Source of the DNA: Actinomycetales bacterium
GTDB taxonomy: Bacteria; Actinomycetota; Actinomycetes; Actinomycetales; Dermatophilaceae
DNA: 64,000 nucleotides
Assembly: GCA_016715285.1 (NCBI GenBank)
Contig: JADKAO010000003.1
Span: 1-64,000 of the forward strand
Direction of reading: 5' to 3'
Shown here: piece after piece, positions 1 to 8,258 of the stretch
Layout: each line of letters opens with the position of its first letter
Position numbering within the stretch: position 1 is the first letter of the stretch
Program-made: the position numbers and the translations under genes
Notes under the pieces: generated by a model
What the model was told of the DNA's origin: nothing
Seen by the model: the letters and a program-made list of their open reading frames with translations, nothing else
The model's database searches: none

Positions 1-592
1 GCTCCGGTGGTGTCGGCGGTGTGTGGGCCGGCTAATGATGTGGTTTCGGCGTCGATGGTTGGGGTGGTGTATTCGACGGGTGCGTGGGTTGATGGTGTGG
101 TGACGGTGTCTGCTGTGCCGGCTGGAGGGGTTTGTGTTTTGCGGCGGGTGCGGTGACGTCGTGGTCGTTTGTTGATGTGAATGAGCCGTGTCCGGTTGTG
201 GTGACGCCGGTGGCTCCGGTGGTGTCGGCGGTGTGGGCCGGCTAATGATGTGGTTTCGGCGTCGATGGTTGGGGTGGTGTATTCGACGGGTGCGTGGGTT
301 GATGGTGTGGTGACGGTGTCTGCTGTGCCGGCTGAGGGGTTTGTGTTTGCGGCGGGTGCGGTGACGTCGTGGTCGTTTGTTGATGTGAATGAGCCGTGTC
401 CGGTTGTGGTGACGCCGGTGGCTCCGGTGGTGTCGGCGGTGTGTGGGCCGGCTAATGATGTGGTTTCGGCGTCGATGGTTGGGGTGGTGTATTCGACGGG
501 TGCGTGGGTTGATGGTGTGGTGACGGTGTCTGCTGTGCCGGCTGAGGGGTTTGTGTTTGCGGCGGGTGCGGTGACGTCGTGGTCGTTTGTTG
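1..592 (+). repeat. Tandem 210-bp coding repeats (about 2.8 copies)
   Basis: Near-identical units begin at 1, 213 and 421. The unit lengths of 212 and 208 bases differ from 210 only by small indels that break and then restore the frame. The third copy ends with an 8-base deletion, and a degenerate fourth copy can be followed to about 690. The DNA identity between units is almost complete, which points to recent duplication or gene conversion. Confidence 0.85.
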
Positions 593-823
593 TAGCCGTG
601 TCCGGTTGTGGTGACGCCACGCCCAGCTCAGTGGGCCGGCTAAGAGTTATGGTGGGGGTTGTTTCCAGCGGTGACGTCGTGGTCTTCTCTACGCCCGCCG
701 GGCGGCTGGAGCACGGGCAGTGAGGTGTCGCGAACCGTGACGCTGGCCGCGGCCCTGACGGCGCTCGGCGCACTCATGGTGGTCGCCTCAGCGAGACGAC
801 GATCACCGCTTGGGACCTCATGA
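1..823 (+). pseudogene. 3' end of a tandem-repeat cell-surface protein gene, frameshifted
   Basis: Only the C-terminal part lies in the window. It encodes 70-residue repeats with the motifs VVSAVCGPANDVV, VYSTGAWVDG, AVPAEGFVFAAGAVTSW and VNEPCPVVVTPVAP, a type common in secreted, wall-anchored actinobacterial proteins. Unit 1 (1-212) has two extra bases near 124-140, and unit 2 (213-420) lacks a GT near 231, so the two errors cancel in frame. Unit 3 (421 to about 592) loses 8 bases near 593. After that the repeat decays, and frame 2 ends with FPAVTSWSS, a hydrophobic stretch TLAAALTALGALMVVA and an ARRR tail, stop at 821-823. That is the shape of a sortase-type anchor, but no clear LPXTG is visible. 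One stretch of frame 1 (250-723) reads open. Either a pseudogene or a gene damaged by sequencing errors in repeats. Confidence 0.6.
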
Positions 824-1244
824 GCGTGGACCCGCGCCCGGACCCCAACGCCTGAGCTCCCGCACCTGCACTATCCGGCCTCTACCAGGCGGGTGAGGGT
901 GTGCGAGCGGGGCCGCCGAGTCCGCGATTTGGTCGGGTTCGCGTGCGGGCGGTAGATTAGGTCGCTGTGTCTGGGCATGCCCAGGCCATCGAGCGTGGCA
1001 TCGTCCACCTCACCCGCTTTCGCCGGGCAGTCCGGCATGGTCCGCATCGTGATCGGCACGTCCGATCCCCATGCAGAGCGTGCTCGGGAAGTGCAGGGGA
1101 GGGCACCCCGATCGGGCTTGACGCGATCGGCTCACGGGGTCACTCGGGGGCTGCTGTGCGTCGATGTGCCCCAGTCCGATTGGGCGATTACCAAGGAGCT
1201 CGCCCACCGCGAGCTGACTACATCGATACCGTACGGAGTGAAGG
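824..1244 (+). promoter_or_regulatory. Upstream region of the str operon, with a candidate promoter and a palindrome
   Basis: I see no convincing gene here; the short reading frames on both strands look like composition artefacts. A possible promoter is TTGGTC at 929-934 and TAGATT at 953-958 with an 18-base spacer. A perfect 14-base palindrome, CTGGGCATGCCCAG, follows at 971-984, placed where an operator could act. A second TTGACG lies at 1118-1123 without a good -10. The distance to rpsL is about 280 bases, so the transcript would have a long leader if the first promoter is used. All of this is inference from sequence shape. Confidence 0.3.
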
Positions 1245-1616
1245 TTGCCAACGATCAACCAACTGGTGCGCAAAGGCCGCCAGGACAAGGTCGGCAAGAC
1301 CAAGACCCCCGCGCTGAAGGGTTCGCCTCAGCGTCGTGGCGTGTGCACGCGCGTCTACACGACCACCCCCAAGAAGCCGAACTCGGCGCTGCGCAAGGTC
1401 GCCCGTGTCAAGCTCACCAGCCAGATCGAGGTCACCGCATACATCCCGGGCGTCGGTCACAACCTCCAGGAGCACTCGATCGTGCTCGTGCGTGGCGGCC
1501 GCGTGAAGGACCTCCCGGGTGTGCGCTACAAGATCATCCGCGGCACGCTTGACACCCAGGGTGTGAAGAACCGCAAGCAGGCTCGCTCGCGTTACGGCGC
1601 AAAGAAGGTGAAGTAA
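1245..1616 (+). CDS. rpsL: 30S ribosomal protein S12
   Basis: The 123-residue protein has the standard length and core of S12, which sits at the decoding centre of the small subunit. The start is a TTG, chosen because it gives the universal N-terminus MPTINQLVRKG and lies six bases after a GGAG at 1235-1238. Lys43 in TPKKPNSALRK and Lys88 in GGRVKDLPGV are both present; these are the sites where substitutions cause streptomycin resistance in other bacteria, so this allele looks wild type. It is the first gene of the str operon and its stop overlaps the rpsG start (TAATG). Confidence 0.98.
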   Translation: MPTINQLVRKGRQDKVGKTKTPALKGSPQRRGVCTRVYTTTPKKPNSALRKVARVKLTSQIEVTAYIPGVGHNLQEHSIVLVRGGRVKDLPGVRYKIIRGTLDTQGVKNRKQARSRYGAKKVK

Positions 1617-2086
1617 TGCCTCGTAAAGGTCCTGCTCCCAAGCGTCCGCTCGTCGTCGACCCCGTCTACGGCAGCCCGCTCGTGACCCAGCTGGTCAACA
1701 AGATCCTCCTGGACGGCAAGAAGTCGATCGCCGAGACCATCGTCTACGGCGCCCTCGAAGGCTGCCGCGCCAAGACGGGCACCGACCCAGTCGTGACCCT
1801 CAAGCGTGCGCTCGACAACATCAAGCCCGCCGTCGAGGTCAAGTCCCGTCGTGTCGGTGGCGCGACCTACCAGGTGCCGGTCGAGGTCAAGCCGGGCCGC
1901 TCGACGACCCTCGCGCTGCGTTGGCTCGTCGGCTACTCGCGTCAGCGTCGCGAAAAGACGATGACCGAGCGCCTCATGAACGAGTTGCTCGACGCCTCCA
2001 ATGGGCTCGGCGCCGCAGTCAAGCGTCGCGAAGACACCCACAAGATGGCCGAGTCCAACCGCGCCTTCGCGCACTACCGCTGGTAA
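1616..2086 (+). CDS. rpsG: 30S ribosomal protein S7
   Basis: The 156-residue protein matches S7 in length and begins MPRKGPAPKRPLVVDP. S7 nucleates assembly of the small-subunit head by binding the 3' domain of 16S rRNA and lies next to the E site. Recognisable stretches include GGKKSIAE-like GKKSIAETIVYGAL and GLGAAVKRREDTHKMAESN, and it ends NRAFAHYRW as S7 does. The start codon overlaps the rpsL stop, so the two are probably translationally coupled. A 109-base gap with a hairpin separates it from fusA. Confidence 0.98.
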   Translation: MPRKGPAPKRPLVVDPVYGSPLVTQLVNKILLDGKKSIAETIVYGALEGCRAKTGTDPVVTLKRALDNIKPAVEVKSRRVGGATYQVPVEVKPGRSTTLALRWLVGYSRQRREKTMTERLMNELLDASNGLGAAVKRREDTHKMAESNRAFAHYRW

Positions 2087-2097
2087 CCACCGCGAGA

Positions 2098-2133
2098 GGT
2101 ATGCCGTGCCGCCAGCGAGTTGCACGGCATACC
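2098..2133 (+). repeat. Intergenic hairpin formed by two inverted copies of the GGTATGCCG motif
   Basis: GGTATGCCGTGC at 2098-2109 and GCACGGCATACC at 2122-2133 are perfect 12-base complements around a 12-base loop. It lies 12 bases after the rpsG stop and 62 bases before fusA. There is no T run, so it is not a standard intrinsic terminator; it could attenuate transcription, stabilise the rpsG mRNA end, or simply be a pair of the genome-wide motif. Confidence 0.8.
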
Positions 2134-2195
2134 CGCGGGGTTTGAAGCCCCTCACACTGCAATGCACCCGCACGAGCTGAGACGAGAAAACTGAC

Positions 2196-4298
2196 GTGGC
2201 ACTCGACGTCCTGACGGACCTCACGAAGGTCCGCAACATCGGCATCATGGCGCACATCGACGCCGGCAAGACGACGACGACCGAACGCATCCTGTTCTAC
2301 ACCGGCATCACCTACAAGATCGGTGAGGTCCACGACGGCGCAGCCACGATGGACTGGATGGAGCAAGAGCAGGAGCGTGGCATCACCATTACGTCGGCGG
2401 CGACGACGACGTTCTGGAAGAACCACCAGATCAACATCATCGACACCCCCGGTCACGTCGACTTCACCGTCGAGGTCGAGCGGTCGCTGCGCGTGCTCGA
2501 CGGCGCGTGCGCGGTCTTCGACGCCAAGGAAGGTGTCGAGCCGCAGTCCGAGACGGTGTGGCGTCAGGCCGACAAGTACGGCGTGCCGCGGATCTGCTTC
2601 GTCAACAAGATGGACAAGCTCGGCGCGGACTTCTACTTCACCGTCAAGACGATGGTCGACCGCCTCGGCGCGAAGCCGTTGCCGCTGCAGCTGCCGATCG
2701 GCCAGGAGAGCGCCTTCACCGGCGTCGTAGACCTGCTGCGCATGAAGGCGCTGATGTGGCGCGGCGAGACGCAGAAGGGTGAGGACTACACGGTCGAGGA
2801 CATCCCGGCCGACCTCGCCGACAAGGCCGCCGAATACCGTCAGGCCCTTGTCGAGGTCGTGGCCGACGCCGACGACGCCCTCATGGAGAAGTACCTCGAG
2901 GGCGAGGAACTCACCGTCGACGAGCTCAAGGCGGGCATCCGCAAGCTCACCATCGCCGGCAAGATCAACCCGGTCATCTGTGGCACCTCGTTCAAGAACA
3001 AGGGTGTCCAGCCGATGCTCGACGCGGTGGTCGACTACTTGCCGTCGCCGCTCGACGTCCCGCCGATGATCGGCCACAAGCCCAACGACGAGGAAGTGGA
3101 GATCATCCGCAAGCCTCGGTCGGACGAGCCGTTCTCGGCGCTCGCGTTCAAGATCGCGGTGCACCCGTTCTTCGGCAAGCTGACCTATGTCCGGGTCTAC
3201 TCGGGCGAGGTGCCCTCGGGCGCGCAGATCATCAACTCGACCAAGGGCAAGAAGGAGCGTGTCGGGAAGCTTTTCCAGATGCACTCCAACAAGGAAAACC
3301 CGGTCGACAAGGCTTCAGCGGGTCACATCTACGCGTTCATCGGCCTCAAGGACACGACCACCGGCGACACCCTGTGTGACCCGGTCAACCAGGTCGTCCT
3401 CGAGTCGATGACCTTCCCGGAGCCGGTCATCTCGGTGGCCATCGAGCCCAAGACCAAGGGTGACCAAGAGAAGCTCGGCGTCGCGATCCAGAAGCTCGCC
3501 GAAGAAGACCCGACCTTCCAGGTCGAGCAGGACCAGGAGACCGGCCAGACCATCATCAAGGGGATGGGGGAGCTTCACCTCGACATCCTGGTCGACCGCA
3601 TGCGCCGCGAGTTCAAAGTCGAGGCCAACGTGGGCAAGCCGCAGGTCGCCTACCGCGAGACGATCCGTCGCTCGGTTGCGAAGTACGACTACACCCACAA
3701 GAAGCAGACCGGTGGCTCGGGCCAGTACGCCAAGGTGCAGGTGACCATCGAGCCGCTGGACACCGCTGAGGGCAAGCTCTACGAGTTCGAGAACGCCGTC
3801 ACTGGTGGTCGCGTGCCTCGTGAGTACATCCCATCGGTGGATGCAGGCATCCAGGACGCCATGCAATACGGCGTGCTGGCCGGCTACCCGCTCGTCGGGA
3901 TCAAGGCCACTCTGGTCGACGGGGCTTACCACGACGTCGACTCTTCGGAAATGGCGTTCAAAATCGCCGGATCCATGGTGCTCAAGGAGGCCGTCCGCAA
4001 GGCCGACCCCGTGTTGCTCGAGCCGATGATGGCCGTCGAGGTGCGGACCCCAGAGGAATACATGGGTGACGTCATCGGCGACATCAACTCTCGTCGTGGG
4101 CACATTCAGGCGATGGAGGACGCCGCCGGCGCCAAGGTCGTGCGGGCGCTCGTCCCCCTGTCGGAGATGTTTGGTTACGTCGGAGACCTGCGTTCCAAGA
4201 CGCAGGGACGGGCCAACTACTCCATGCAATTTGACTCATATTCCGAGGTGCCGCGTGCGGTGGCCGAGGAGATCGTCAAGAAGACCCGTGGTGAGTGA
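2196..4298 (+). CDS. fusA: Translation elongation factor G
   Basis: The 700-residue protein has the full EF-G length. EF-G is the GTPase that drives translocation of tRNA and mRNA on the ribosome. The G motifs are visible in order: AHIDAGKTTTTE near residue 20, RGITITSAATTTFW, DTPGHVDFTVE and FVNKMDKLGAD. Later domains include GKLTYVRVYSGEVPSG (domain II), GMGELHLDILVDRM (domain III) and GGRVPREYIPSVDAGIQDAM (domain IV). The start is GTG, with only a weak A-rich Shine-Dalgarno. It is third in the str operon, with tuf 108 bases downstream. Confidence 0.98.
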   Translation: MALDVLTDLTKVRNIGIMAHIDAGKTTTTERILFYTGITYKIGEVHDGAATMDWMEQEQERGITITSAATTTFWKNHQINIIDTPGHVDFTVEVERSLRVLDGACAVFDAKEGVEPQSETVWRQADKYGVPRICFVNKMDKLGADFYFTVKTMVDRLGAKPLPLQLPIGQESAFTGVVDLLRMKALMWRGETQKGEDYTVEDIPADLADKAAEYRQALVEVVADADDALMEKYLEGEELTVDELKAGIRKLTIAGKINPVICGTSFKNKGVQPMLDAVVDYLPSPLDVPPMIGHKPNDEEVEIIRKPRSDEPFSALAFKIAVHPFFGKLTYVRVYSGEVPSGAQIINSTKGKKERVGKLFQMHSNKENPVDKASAGHIYAFIGLKDTTTGDTLCDPVNQVVLESMTFPEPVISVAIEPKTKGDQEKLGVAIQKLAEEDPTFQVEQDQETGQTIIKGMGELHLDILVDRMRREFKVEANVGKPQVAYRETIRRSVAKYDYTHKKQTGGSGQYAKVQVTIEPLDTAEGKLYEFENAVTGGRVPREYIPSVDAGIQDAMQYGVLAGYPLVGIKATLVDGAYHDVDSSEMAFKIAGSMVLKEAVRKADPVLLEPMMAVEVRTPEEYMGDVIGDINSRRGHIQAMEDAAGAKVVRALVPLSEMFGYVGDLRSKTQGRANYSMQFDSYSEVPRAVAEEIVKKTRGE

Positions 4299-4406
4299 GA
4301 CGGGTAAACTCCCGTACGCTTGCCCATAACCCCAAACACGCAAGCGCCACGTCCTACCTGACAGGCGACGGCGTTCCACCAGAGAGAGTCCTGAGGAGGA
4401 CCACAA

Positions 4407-5600
4407 GTGGCGAAGGCAAAGTTCGAGCGGACCAAGCCGCACGTCAACATCGGCACCATTGGTCACATTGACCACGGCAAGACGACGCTGACTGCTGCAA
4501 TCACCAAGGTTCTGCACGACAAGTTCCCCGACCTGAACCCCTTCACGCCGTTCGACCAGATCGACAAGGCCCCTGAAGAGCGTCAGCGCGGTATCACCAT
4601 CTCCATCGCGCACGTCGAGTACCAGACCGACAAGCGCCACTACGCGCACGTCGACTGCCCTGGGCACGCCGACTACATCAAGAACATGATCACCGGTGCC
4701 GCTCAGATGGACGGTGCGATCCTCGTGGTCGCGGCGACCGACGGCCCGATGCCCCAGACGAAGGAGCACGTCCTCCTGGCCCGCCAGGTCGGCGTCCCCT
4801 TCATCGTCGTGGCGCTCAACAAGACCGACATGGTCGACGACGAGGAAATCCTCGAGCTCGTCGAGCTTGAGGTCCGCGAGCTGCTCTCGTCCTACGAGTT
4901 CCCCGGCGACGACCTCCCGGTCGTCAAGGTCTCGGCGCTCAAGGCTCTCGAGGGCGACCCCGAGTGGGCCAAGACCGTCCTGGAGCTCATGGACGCGGTC
5001 GACGAGTACATCCCCGAGCCGGTCCGCGCGACCGACAAGCCGTTCCTCATGCCCGTTGAAGACGTCTTCACGATCACCGGTCGTGGCACCGTCGTCACCG
5101 GCCGTGTCGAGCGTGGTCTGCTCAAGGTCAACGAGGAAGTCGAGATCGTCGGCATCCACGAGAAGTCGGTCAAGACCACCGTCACCGGCATCGAGATGTT
5201 CCGCAAGCTGCTCGACGAGGGTCGTGCGGGCGAGAACGTCGGCCTGCTCCTTCGTGGCATCAAGCGCGAAGACGTCGAGCGTGGCCAGGTCGTGTGCAAG
5301 CCGGGGTCGATCACCCCGCACACCGAGTTCGACGCGCAGGTCTACATCCTGAGCAAGGACGAAGGTGGCCGTCACACGCCGTTCTACGACAACTACCGTC
5401 CGCAGTTCTACTTCCGCACCACGGACGTGACCGGCGTCGTCAAGCTCCCCGAGGGCACCGAGATGGTCATGCCCGGTGACAACACCGAGATGGCTGTCAC
5501 GCTGATCCAGCCCATCGCCATGGACGAGGGCCAGGGCTTCTCGATCCGCGAGGGTGGCCGCACGGTCGGCTCGGGCAAGGTCATCAAGGTCACCAAGTGA
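4407..5600 (+). CDS. tuf: Translation elongation factor Tu
   Basis: The 397-residue protein begins MAKAKFERTKPHVNIGTIG and matches EF-Tu, the GTPase that brings aminoacyl-tRNA to the ribosome. Motifs seen: GHIDHGKTTL, RGITISIAHVEY, DCPGHADYIKNM, NKTDMVDD, then the domain II/III stretches GRGTVVTGRVERG and PGSITPHTEF. The GTG start follows a strong GAGGAGGA at 4393-4400. It is the last gene of the str operon and is followed 35 bases later by a perfect terminator hairpin. Confidence 0.99.
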   Translation: MAKAKFERTKPHVNIGTIGHIDHGKTTLTAAITKVLHDKFPDLNPFTPFDQIDKAPEERQRGITISIAHVEYQTDKRHYAHVDCPGHADYIKNMITGAAQMDGAILVVAATDGPMPQTKEHVLLARQVGVPFIVVALNKTDMVDDEEILELVELEVRELLSSYEFPGDDLPVVKVSALKALEGDPEWAKTVLELMDAVDEYIPEPVRATDKPFLMPVEDVFTITGRGTVVTGRVERGLLKVNEEVEIVGIHEKSVKTTVTGIEMFRKLLDEGRAGENVGLLLRGIKREDVERGQVVCKPGSITPHTEFDAQVYILSKDEGGRHTPFYDNYRPQFYFRTTDVTGVVKLPEGTEMVMPGDNTEMAVTLIQPIAMDEGQGFSIREGGRTVGSGKVIKVTK

Positions 5601-5634
5601 CCCAGTGACCCAGTGACTCACTGAGACACACGGA

Positions 5635-5666
5635 GGGGCCCGGACCACACGGTCCGGGCCCCTTCG
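5635..5666 (+). terminator. Intrinsic-type terminator after tuf
   Basis: GGGGCCCGGACC at 5635-5646 pairs perfectly with GGTCCGGGCCCC at 5651-5662 around the loop ACAC and is followed by TTCG. The T run is poor, as is usual in GC-rich actinobacteria, but the 12-base stem after a highly expressed operon is convincing. Confidence 0.85.
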
Positions 5667-5694
5667 CTGGTTCCCCGACGTCTCCTCCCAGTCA

Positions 5695-5772
5695 GGTATG
5701 CCGCGAAATGTCAGAAGTGGTGGCTTCAGACGCCCTGAAGCCACCACTACTGACATCTCGCGACGGCATACC
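5695..5772 (+). repeat. Long imperfect hairpin bounded by inverted GGTATGCC motifs
   Basis: The left arm is 5695-5729, the loop is 5730-5734, and the right arm is 5735-5772. The arms match over about 35 bases with two mismatches and a three-base bulge. The tips are GGTATGCCG and CGGCATACC, and the core next to the loop is GTGGTGGCTTCAG/CTGAAGCCACCAC. The core recurs in a shorter hairpin near 62179-62217. It ends 8 bases before the ATG of the next gene, so it may act on that gene's expression, or it may be a mobile palindromic element. Confidence 0.8.
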
Positions 5773-5780
5773 CTGTGCGC

Positions 5781-6899
5781 ATGAAGCGGTTCGGGACTCT
5801 CGCAGCAGCCCTGACCCTGGTCGGGGCGACAGCGTGCACGGCCGCACCCCACCCAGGCACCACGACCGACCGACCCTTCACGGTCACGCCAGCGGGAGAG
5901 TTCGCCCGGCCATGGGCAATGGCGTTCATCCCCGGCACCTCGACCGCACTCATCACCGAGCAGACTGGTACGCTCCACCTCCGCGCCCCAGACGGCACGA
6001 CGCGTCAGGTGACGGGCACCCCCCAGGTCGTGGACCGTGGCCAAGGCGGATTGGGCGACGTGGCAGTCCTCTCGACGCCGCTGGGGCAGGCGAGCCCAGC
6101 CCCACCCACCACTGTGCAGATCTATCTCACCTGGGTCGAGGCTGGCCCAGCTGACCTCACCGGAGCAGTCCTCGGCCGCGCCACTCTCGACCCAGCCAAG
6201 GCGGCCCTCACCGACCTCACGATCCTCTGGCGACAAACGCCCAAGGTCAGCGGCGACGGGCACTTCAGCCACCGGATCGCCTTCGACCCCGACGGGCAGC
6301 ACCTCTTCCTCAGCTCCGGAGACCGCCAGAAGTTCGACCCCGCCCAGGACCCCGCCCAAGATCTCGGCAAGATCATCCGGATGGGGCTCGACGGCTCCAA
6401 CCCCGAGCACTGGACCCTCGGCCATCGCAACCCGCTCGGCCTCGCCTTCGACCCCCAAGGCCGCCTGTGGTCGACCGAGATGGGACCCAAGGGCGGCGAC
6501 GAGCTCAACCTCATCACCCGCGGCGGCAACTACGGCTGGCCGCGCGTGTCCAACGGGAGCCACTACGACGGTCGCCCGATCCCTGACCATGCGCCCGGCG
6601 ACGGCTTCGTGGCTCCGCTCGCCTCGTGGGATCCGTCGATCTCCCCGGGGTCGCTCATCATCTACACCGGCCCCGCCTTCCCGAAGTGGCGCGGCGACGC
6701 AGTTTTTGGCGCGCTCAGCGGCCAGGCCCTCGTCGTCGTCGACCTCGCCGAGGGAACGGTCGCACGCCCGGCCGACATCTACCCCATGGGTCAGCGGATC
6801 CGTGAAGTCGAGCAGGCCCCCGACGGCACGCTGTGGCTCCTCGAAGACGGTGAACCTGGTCGCGCCGGTCGCCTCCTGCACGTCACCCCGGCGGGCTAA
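5781..6899 (+). CDS. PQQ-dependent sugar dehydrogenase-like lipoprotein (GSDH family)
   Basis: The 372-residue protein matches the soluble glucose/sorbosone dehydrogenase family, a beta-propeller that oxidises sugars with PQQ. Conserved blocks: RPWAMAFIPG near 50, GQGGLGDVAV, DGHFSHRIAFDPDG, GHRNPLGLAFDPQGRLW, GGDELNLITRGGNYGWP and FPKWRGDAVFGAL. A signal peptide with lipobox-like ATAC at the predicted Cys about residue 19 suggests export as a lipoprotein. The exact substrate is unknown. The start could be GTG 5775 or ATG 5781; no Shine-Dalgarno is visible because the 5695-5772 hairpin lies directly upstream. The next gene starts 9 bases after the stop. Confidence 0.85.
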   Translation: MKRFGTLAAALTLVGATACTAAPHPGTTTDRPFTVTPAGEFARPWAMAFIPGTSTALITEQTGTLHLRAPDGTTRQVTGTPQVVDRGQGGLGDVAVLSTPLGQASPAPPTTVQIYLTWVEAGPADLTGAVLGRATLDPAKAALTDLTILWRQTPKVSGDGHFSHRIAFDPDGQHLFLSSGDRQKFDPAQDPAQDLGKIIRMGLDGSNPEHWTLGHRNPLGLAFDPQGRLWSTEMGPKGGDELNLITRGGNYGWPRVSNGSHYDGRPIPDHAPGDGFVAPLASWDPSISPGSLIIYTGPAFPKWRGDAVFGALSGQALVVVDLAEGTVARPADIYPMGQRIREVEQAPDGTLWLLEDGEPGRAGRLLHVTPAG

Positions 6900-6908
6900 G
6901 GTCAGGCC

Positions 6909-8258
6909 GTGGACCTCCTGACCTTCCTGGACGACAGCCCCACGCCATTCCACGCCGCGGCCAATGTCGCGACGCGACTCGTGGAGGAGGGGGGCTTCAC
7001 CCTCATCTCCGAGCGCGAAGCCTTCCCCACAACCCCAGGCCGGTATGCCGTGCAGCGAGACGGCGCGCTCGTCGCCTGGGTGCACGCTGAGGCGCACACC
7101 CCGATCACGCCGTGGCGCATCATCGGCGCCCACACCGACAGCCCGACGTTCAAGGTCAAGCCCCGGCCAGACCTGAGCAAGACCGGCTGGCAGCTGCTCG
7201 CCGTCGAACCTTATGGCCCGCCGATCTTCAACTCCTGGCTCGACCGTGACCTCGGCCTCGCTGGTCGGGTCATGATCCGCGATAGCTCCCACGACACGGG
7301 CATCCGAGCCGAACTCATCCACGACCGCCGCGCCCTCCTGCGGATTGCCCAACTCGCGATCCATCTGGACCGCGGCGTCAACGAGCGCGGCCTGCAGCTC
7401 AACCCGCAGAACCACCTCGTCCCGCTGTGGGGCACGGGCGACCAGCCGACGAGCCTCACGGCATACCTCGCCGAGCAGCTCGACTGCCGCAAGAAGGACA
7501 TCCTGAGCTACGACCTGTCACTCACCGATACCCAGCCCGCTGCGCTCCTCGGCCTCGCACAGGACCTCATCGCCTCCCCGCGACTGGACAACCTCGCGAG
7601 CTGTCACGCCGCGACCGAAGCCCTCCTCGCCGTCGCTCGCGAACCCAAGGGGACGGCATACCGGCCCGCGATGGTGCTCTTTGACCACGAGGAGGTCGGG
7701 AGCCGGTCCGAGCGGGGCGCGGCCTCGCCGCTGCTCGGCGCCATGCTTGAGCGGGCGGGAGGCGGGGCTCGCGAGGACTATTGGCGCGCGCTGGCCGGCA
7801 CCGTCGTTGCCTCCGCGGACATGGCGCACGCGACCCACCCCAACTATGCCGAGCTCGCCGAGCCCAACCACCGCGTCGTCATGCATGGGGGACCGGTCCT
7901 CAAGGTCCACTCGGAGCTGCGCTACGCCACCGATGGCCAGGGCGCCGCGTTGCTGCGGCTCGCGGCCGAGCAGGCGGGGGTGCCGCTGCAGACCTTTGTG
8001 ACCCGCTCGGACCTGCCCTGTGGGAGCACGATCGGCCCGATCACCGCGGGCCAGCTCGGCGTGACCACGGTCGACGTCGGAGCGCCGATGCTGTCGATGC
8101 ACAGCGCGCGCGAGCTCGCTGGGGTGCCCGACCAAGCGATGTATGCCGCGCTGCTTACGGCCTTCCTGGCAGCCCCAGCAGCGCGTTCTCGACGACCTCG
8201 GCAAGGGCGGGGTGGATCCAGTACTGTCCGCGTGCCACGTCGACGGCCGACTGCTTAA
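6909..8258 (+). CDS. apeB: M18 family aminopeptidase
   Basis: The protein is 449 residues and belongs to the cytosolic zinc aminopeptidase M18 (aspartyl aminopeptidase-like) family. The metal and catalytic motifs are clear: GAHTDSP with His75 and Asp77, DHEEVGSRSERGA, DMAHATHPNYAE and TRSDLPCGSTIGPI. It starts with GTG at 6909. The last 25 or so residues after LLTAFLAAPA are arginine-rich and lie antisense to the end of the mycothione reductase gene, giving a 104-base convergent overlap; family members normally stop just after this point, so a small indel near 8180 may have destroyed the true stop. Confidence 0.9.
   Translation: MDLLTFLDDSPTPFHAAANVATRLVEEGGFTLISEREAFPTTPGRYAVQRDGALVAWVHAEAHTPITPWRIIGAHTDSPTFKVKPRPDLSKTGWQLLAVEPYGPPIFNSWLDRDLGLAGRVMIRDSSHDTGIRAELIHDRRALLRIAQLAIHLDRGVNERGLQLNPQNHLVPLWGTGDQPTSLTAYLAEQLDCRKKDILSYDLSLTDTQPAALLGLAQDLIASPRLDNLASCHAATEALLAVAREPKGTAYRPAMVLFDHEEVGSRSERGAASPLLGAMLERAGGGAREDYWRALAGTVVASADMAHATHPNYAELAEPNHRVVMHGGPVLKVHSELRYATDGQGAALLRLAAEQAGVPLQTFVTRSDLPCGSTIGPITAGQLGVTTVDVGAPMLSMHSARELAGVPDQAMYAALLTAFLAAPAARSRRPRQGRGGSSTVRVPRRRPTA

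Noticed and set aside
1..592. CRISPR or satellite-like array at the left edge
   Set aside because: The 210-bp units are in-frame coding repeats of a surface protein.
2019..3284. Open frame of 421 codons antisense to fusA
   Set aside because: Antisense to a clear EF-G gene; no domain, no ribosome binding site.
4236..7415. Open frame of 1059 codons on the reverse strand opposite tuf and its downstream genes
   Set aside because: It runs antisense through tuf, the terminator and two clear genes. Its composition (runs of D, R, V, L) is the usual artefact of GC-rich genes read backwards.
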